Positions 62,952-64,000 of a stretch of 64,000 nucleotides of DNA are shown here, piece after piece. The stretch spans positions 30,781 to 94,780 of the forward strand of contig CAXXGE010000027.1 in the NCBI GenBank assembly GCA_963677915.2. The letters are read 5' to 3'. The notes under the pieces were generated by a model. It worked only from the letters and a program-made list of their open reading frames with translations, was not told where the DNA came from and ran no database searches. Within the stretch, counting starts at the first letter, position 1; each line of letters starts with the position of its first letter. Both the position numbers and the translations under genes were made by a program. This stretch comes from G963677915 sp963677915. GTDB taxonomy: Bacteria; Bacillota; Clostridia; Lachnospirales; Vallitaleaceae.

Positions 62952-63287
62952 TTAATGCTTGTGGTCGCAGACAGAACCCGTTGACAGGAGTTCTCCTTTC
63001 ACACACCGCTCAGCGGCTTCCAAAGCCAGTCCCGACGCACCTGTGATGACCTCGATGCCCCTGTCATTAAAAATCTCGATCGCGCCTGCACCCATGCCTC
63101 CGGAAATGATGACGGTTACGCCAAGGTCTCCGAGAAAGTTTGGCAGGAATCCAGGGCGATGACCCGGATTGGCCTGAATGCTGCTTCTGACGATTTTTCC
63201 ATCTTCAACTTCAAAAATATGGAAATGCTCACAATGTCCGAAATGCTCTGTTACAAATTCCTTTTCACTTGCTACTGCTATTTTCAT
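62952..63287 (-). CDS. NifX/NifB-type dinitrogenase iron-molybdenum cofactor family protein
   Basis: Small (111 residue) protein of the NifX/NafY/NifB-C-terminal family, which bind metal clusters. MKIAVASEKEFVTEHFGHCEHFHIFEVEDGKI is the standard N-terminus in pieces, and GVTVIISGGMGAGAIEIFNDRGIEVI the standard core. It ends in a Cys/His-rich tail (CDHKH) that may bind metal. ATG 63287 follows GAGGAGATATAAA. Stand-alone members are common in anaerobes without nitrogenase, often next to Mrp-type ATPases and metallo-beta-lactamase-fold proteins, so this need not mean nitrogen fixation. Confidence 0.88.
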   Translation of the reverse strand: MKIAVASEKEFVTEHFGHCEHFHIFEVEDGKIVRSSIQANPGHRPGFLPNFLGDLGVTVIISGGMGAGAIEIFNDRGIEVITGASGLALEAAERCVKGELLSTGSVCDHKH

Positions 63288-63324
63288 TTTATATCTCCTC
63301 ATATGTCGGAATGAATAATATCAT

Positions 63325-64000
63325 CTAAATCTCAATCATGCTTCCCGTCGACATATAGCCGACGCTGCTACCCATCTTTTCCTTCAGTATGCCATAAGGT
63401 TCAAGACCTGTACAGTGGCATGTATGGCACACGGCACCCGTGCCATTCAGGTACTTGCCGATCGCCTCCACCGTCACTCTGTCTTCACAGACGGCAGTCG
63501 AACCCCGCTGCAGATGGAACCCGCCAACGATATGGTCAGGCCAGCATCCAAAAAGGCCGTGGAACTTATCAACGATGTTGACGATACCATTATGGGCACA
63601 GCCTGCGAAAAGCACCGTCTTGTCCCCGTCCCTCACCACCATGTTCTGTTCATGAACAAAATCATCGGGAACCAGGTCACCGTCCTTTTCCATCAGCAGT
63701 TGGCTGTTGCCGGATGGCCTGAATCGGTTTCCTCCAACAGCCGAAAACAGCTCGAGTCCTTCATCAATGGACAAGCGGTCTCCAGTCAGGATGAATCGGC
63801 CGCTGTCAAGCAACTTGCCGTCTATCCCTATATTTGTCTTCGCGCCACCGTTCCTGAAAGCATAATGCCCTTCAAACGCCTTCCTATGGATATATATGGG
63901 CGCTATGACATTCAGTTCTAAAAACCGCTGAAGTCCGCCTCCATGATCGTAATGTCCATGGGAGACAACTGCAATATCGACCTGACTCAAATCGACACCC
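63325..64000 (-). CDS. Metallo-beta-lactamase-fold hydrolase (5' end outside window)
   Basis: The first visible residues are VDLSQVDIAVVSHGHYDHGGGLQRF, including the metal motif H-x-H-x-D-H. Further ligands are in FAGCAHNGIVNIVD and in VGGFHLQRGS, and a Cys/His cluster lies near the end (CHTCHCTG). It resembles the group annotated as dihydropterin phosphate synthase-like beta-lactamase-fold proteins; substrate unknown. The gene runs past base 64000, so the start and about 70 residues are missing. It lies 37 nt upstream of the NifX-like gene and is probably in one operon with it. Confidence 0.88.
   Translation of the reverse strand, partial: GVDLSQVDIAVVSHGHYDHGGGLQRFLELNVIAPIYIHRKAFEGHYAFRNGGAKTNIGIDGKLLDSGRFILTGDRLSIDEGLELFSAVGGNRFRPSGNSQLLMEKDGDLVPDDFVHEQNMVVRDGDKTVLFAGCAHNGIVNIVDKFHGLFGCWPDHIVGGFHLQRGSTAVCEDRVTVEAIGKYLNGTGAVCHTCHCTGLEPYGILKEKMGSSVGYMSTGSMIEI

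Noticed and set aside
1..64000. tRNA, rRNA, CRISPR arrays and known riboswitches
   Set aside because: I saw no cloverleaf genes, no regularly spaced direct repeats, and no recognisable T-box, SAM, TPP or FMN motifs in the gaps, including upstream of cysK and nadA.

Overview
The window is a bacterial chromosome segment from an anaerobic, low-to-mid GC member of the Firmicutes, most likely class Clostridia. The evidence is CodY, RemA, PrkC/PrpC, PolC-type DNA polymerase III, CheC/CheD chemotaxis proteins and S-layer-homology anchoring, together with an oxygen-sensitive redox set: pyruvate:ferredoxin oxidoreductase, flavodiiron protein, rubredoxin, a rubrerythrin-like protein and a ferredoxin-domain aldo/keto reductase. 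I cannot name the genus from sequence alone. No tRNA, rRNA, CRISPR array or prophage was seen.

Layout. Bases 1-1.38 kb hold the 5' part of an IS1182-type insertion sequence that runs off the left edge. From 1.4 to 8.5 kb lies an accessory surface module: a 508-aa helix-turn-helix protein of unknown role, divergent from a small 103-aa protein that is translationally coupled to a 1686-aa secreted beta-helix/SLH surface protein. This module ends in a strong terminator. From 8.6 to 21.5 kb two minus-strand operons, yicC-remA-gmk-rpoZ and priA-def-fmt-rsmB-rlmN-prpC-prkC-rsgA-rpe-thiN, reproduce the Bacillus subtilis order almost gene for gene, lacking coaBC. From 21.6 to 27.1 kb is relQ-rsmF-rsuA-HAD-ygiQ (minus), divergent from nadA-nadB-nadC (plus, 27.2-30.5 kb). 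A 153-bp near-perfect palindrome separates nadC from a convergent cysK-rrf2 (CymR-like) pair. Next come rubredoxin-flavodiiron protein and pyruvate:ferredoxin oxidoreductase (33-37 kb).

From 37 to 63 kb, all on the minus strand, is the classic Firmicute chain yifB-dprA-topA-codY-cheYBAWCD-rpsB-tsf-pyrH-frr-uppS-cdsA-dxr-rseP-ispG-polC. A rubrerythrin-like gene sits between rseP and ispG, and an aldo/keto reductase and rnhA follow polC. Compared with B. subtilis, the flagellar genes, clpQY, sigD and proS are missing from this chain. The right edge has a NifX/NifB-like protein and a partial metallo-beta-lactamase-fold protein.

Two things stand out. First, at least six genes (rpe, nifJ, an aldo/keto reductase, ispG, rpsB, yifB) are broken by single-base insertions or deletions, mostly in homopolymers. 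Two are normally essential, so these look like sequencing or assembly errors rather than decay; I give restored spans. Second, a REP-like unit bounded by GTGCCA and TGGCAC occurs twice in inverted orientation in the nadC-rrf2 palindrome and once, in frame, inside the yifB coding sequence. This suggests a mobile palindromic repeat family that can invade genes.
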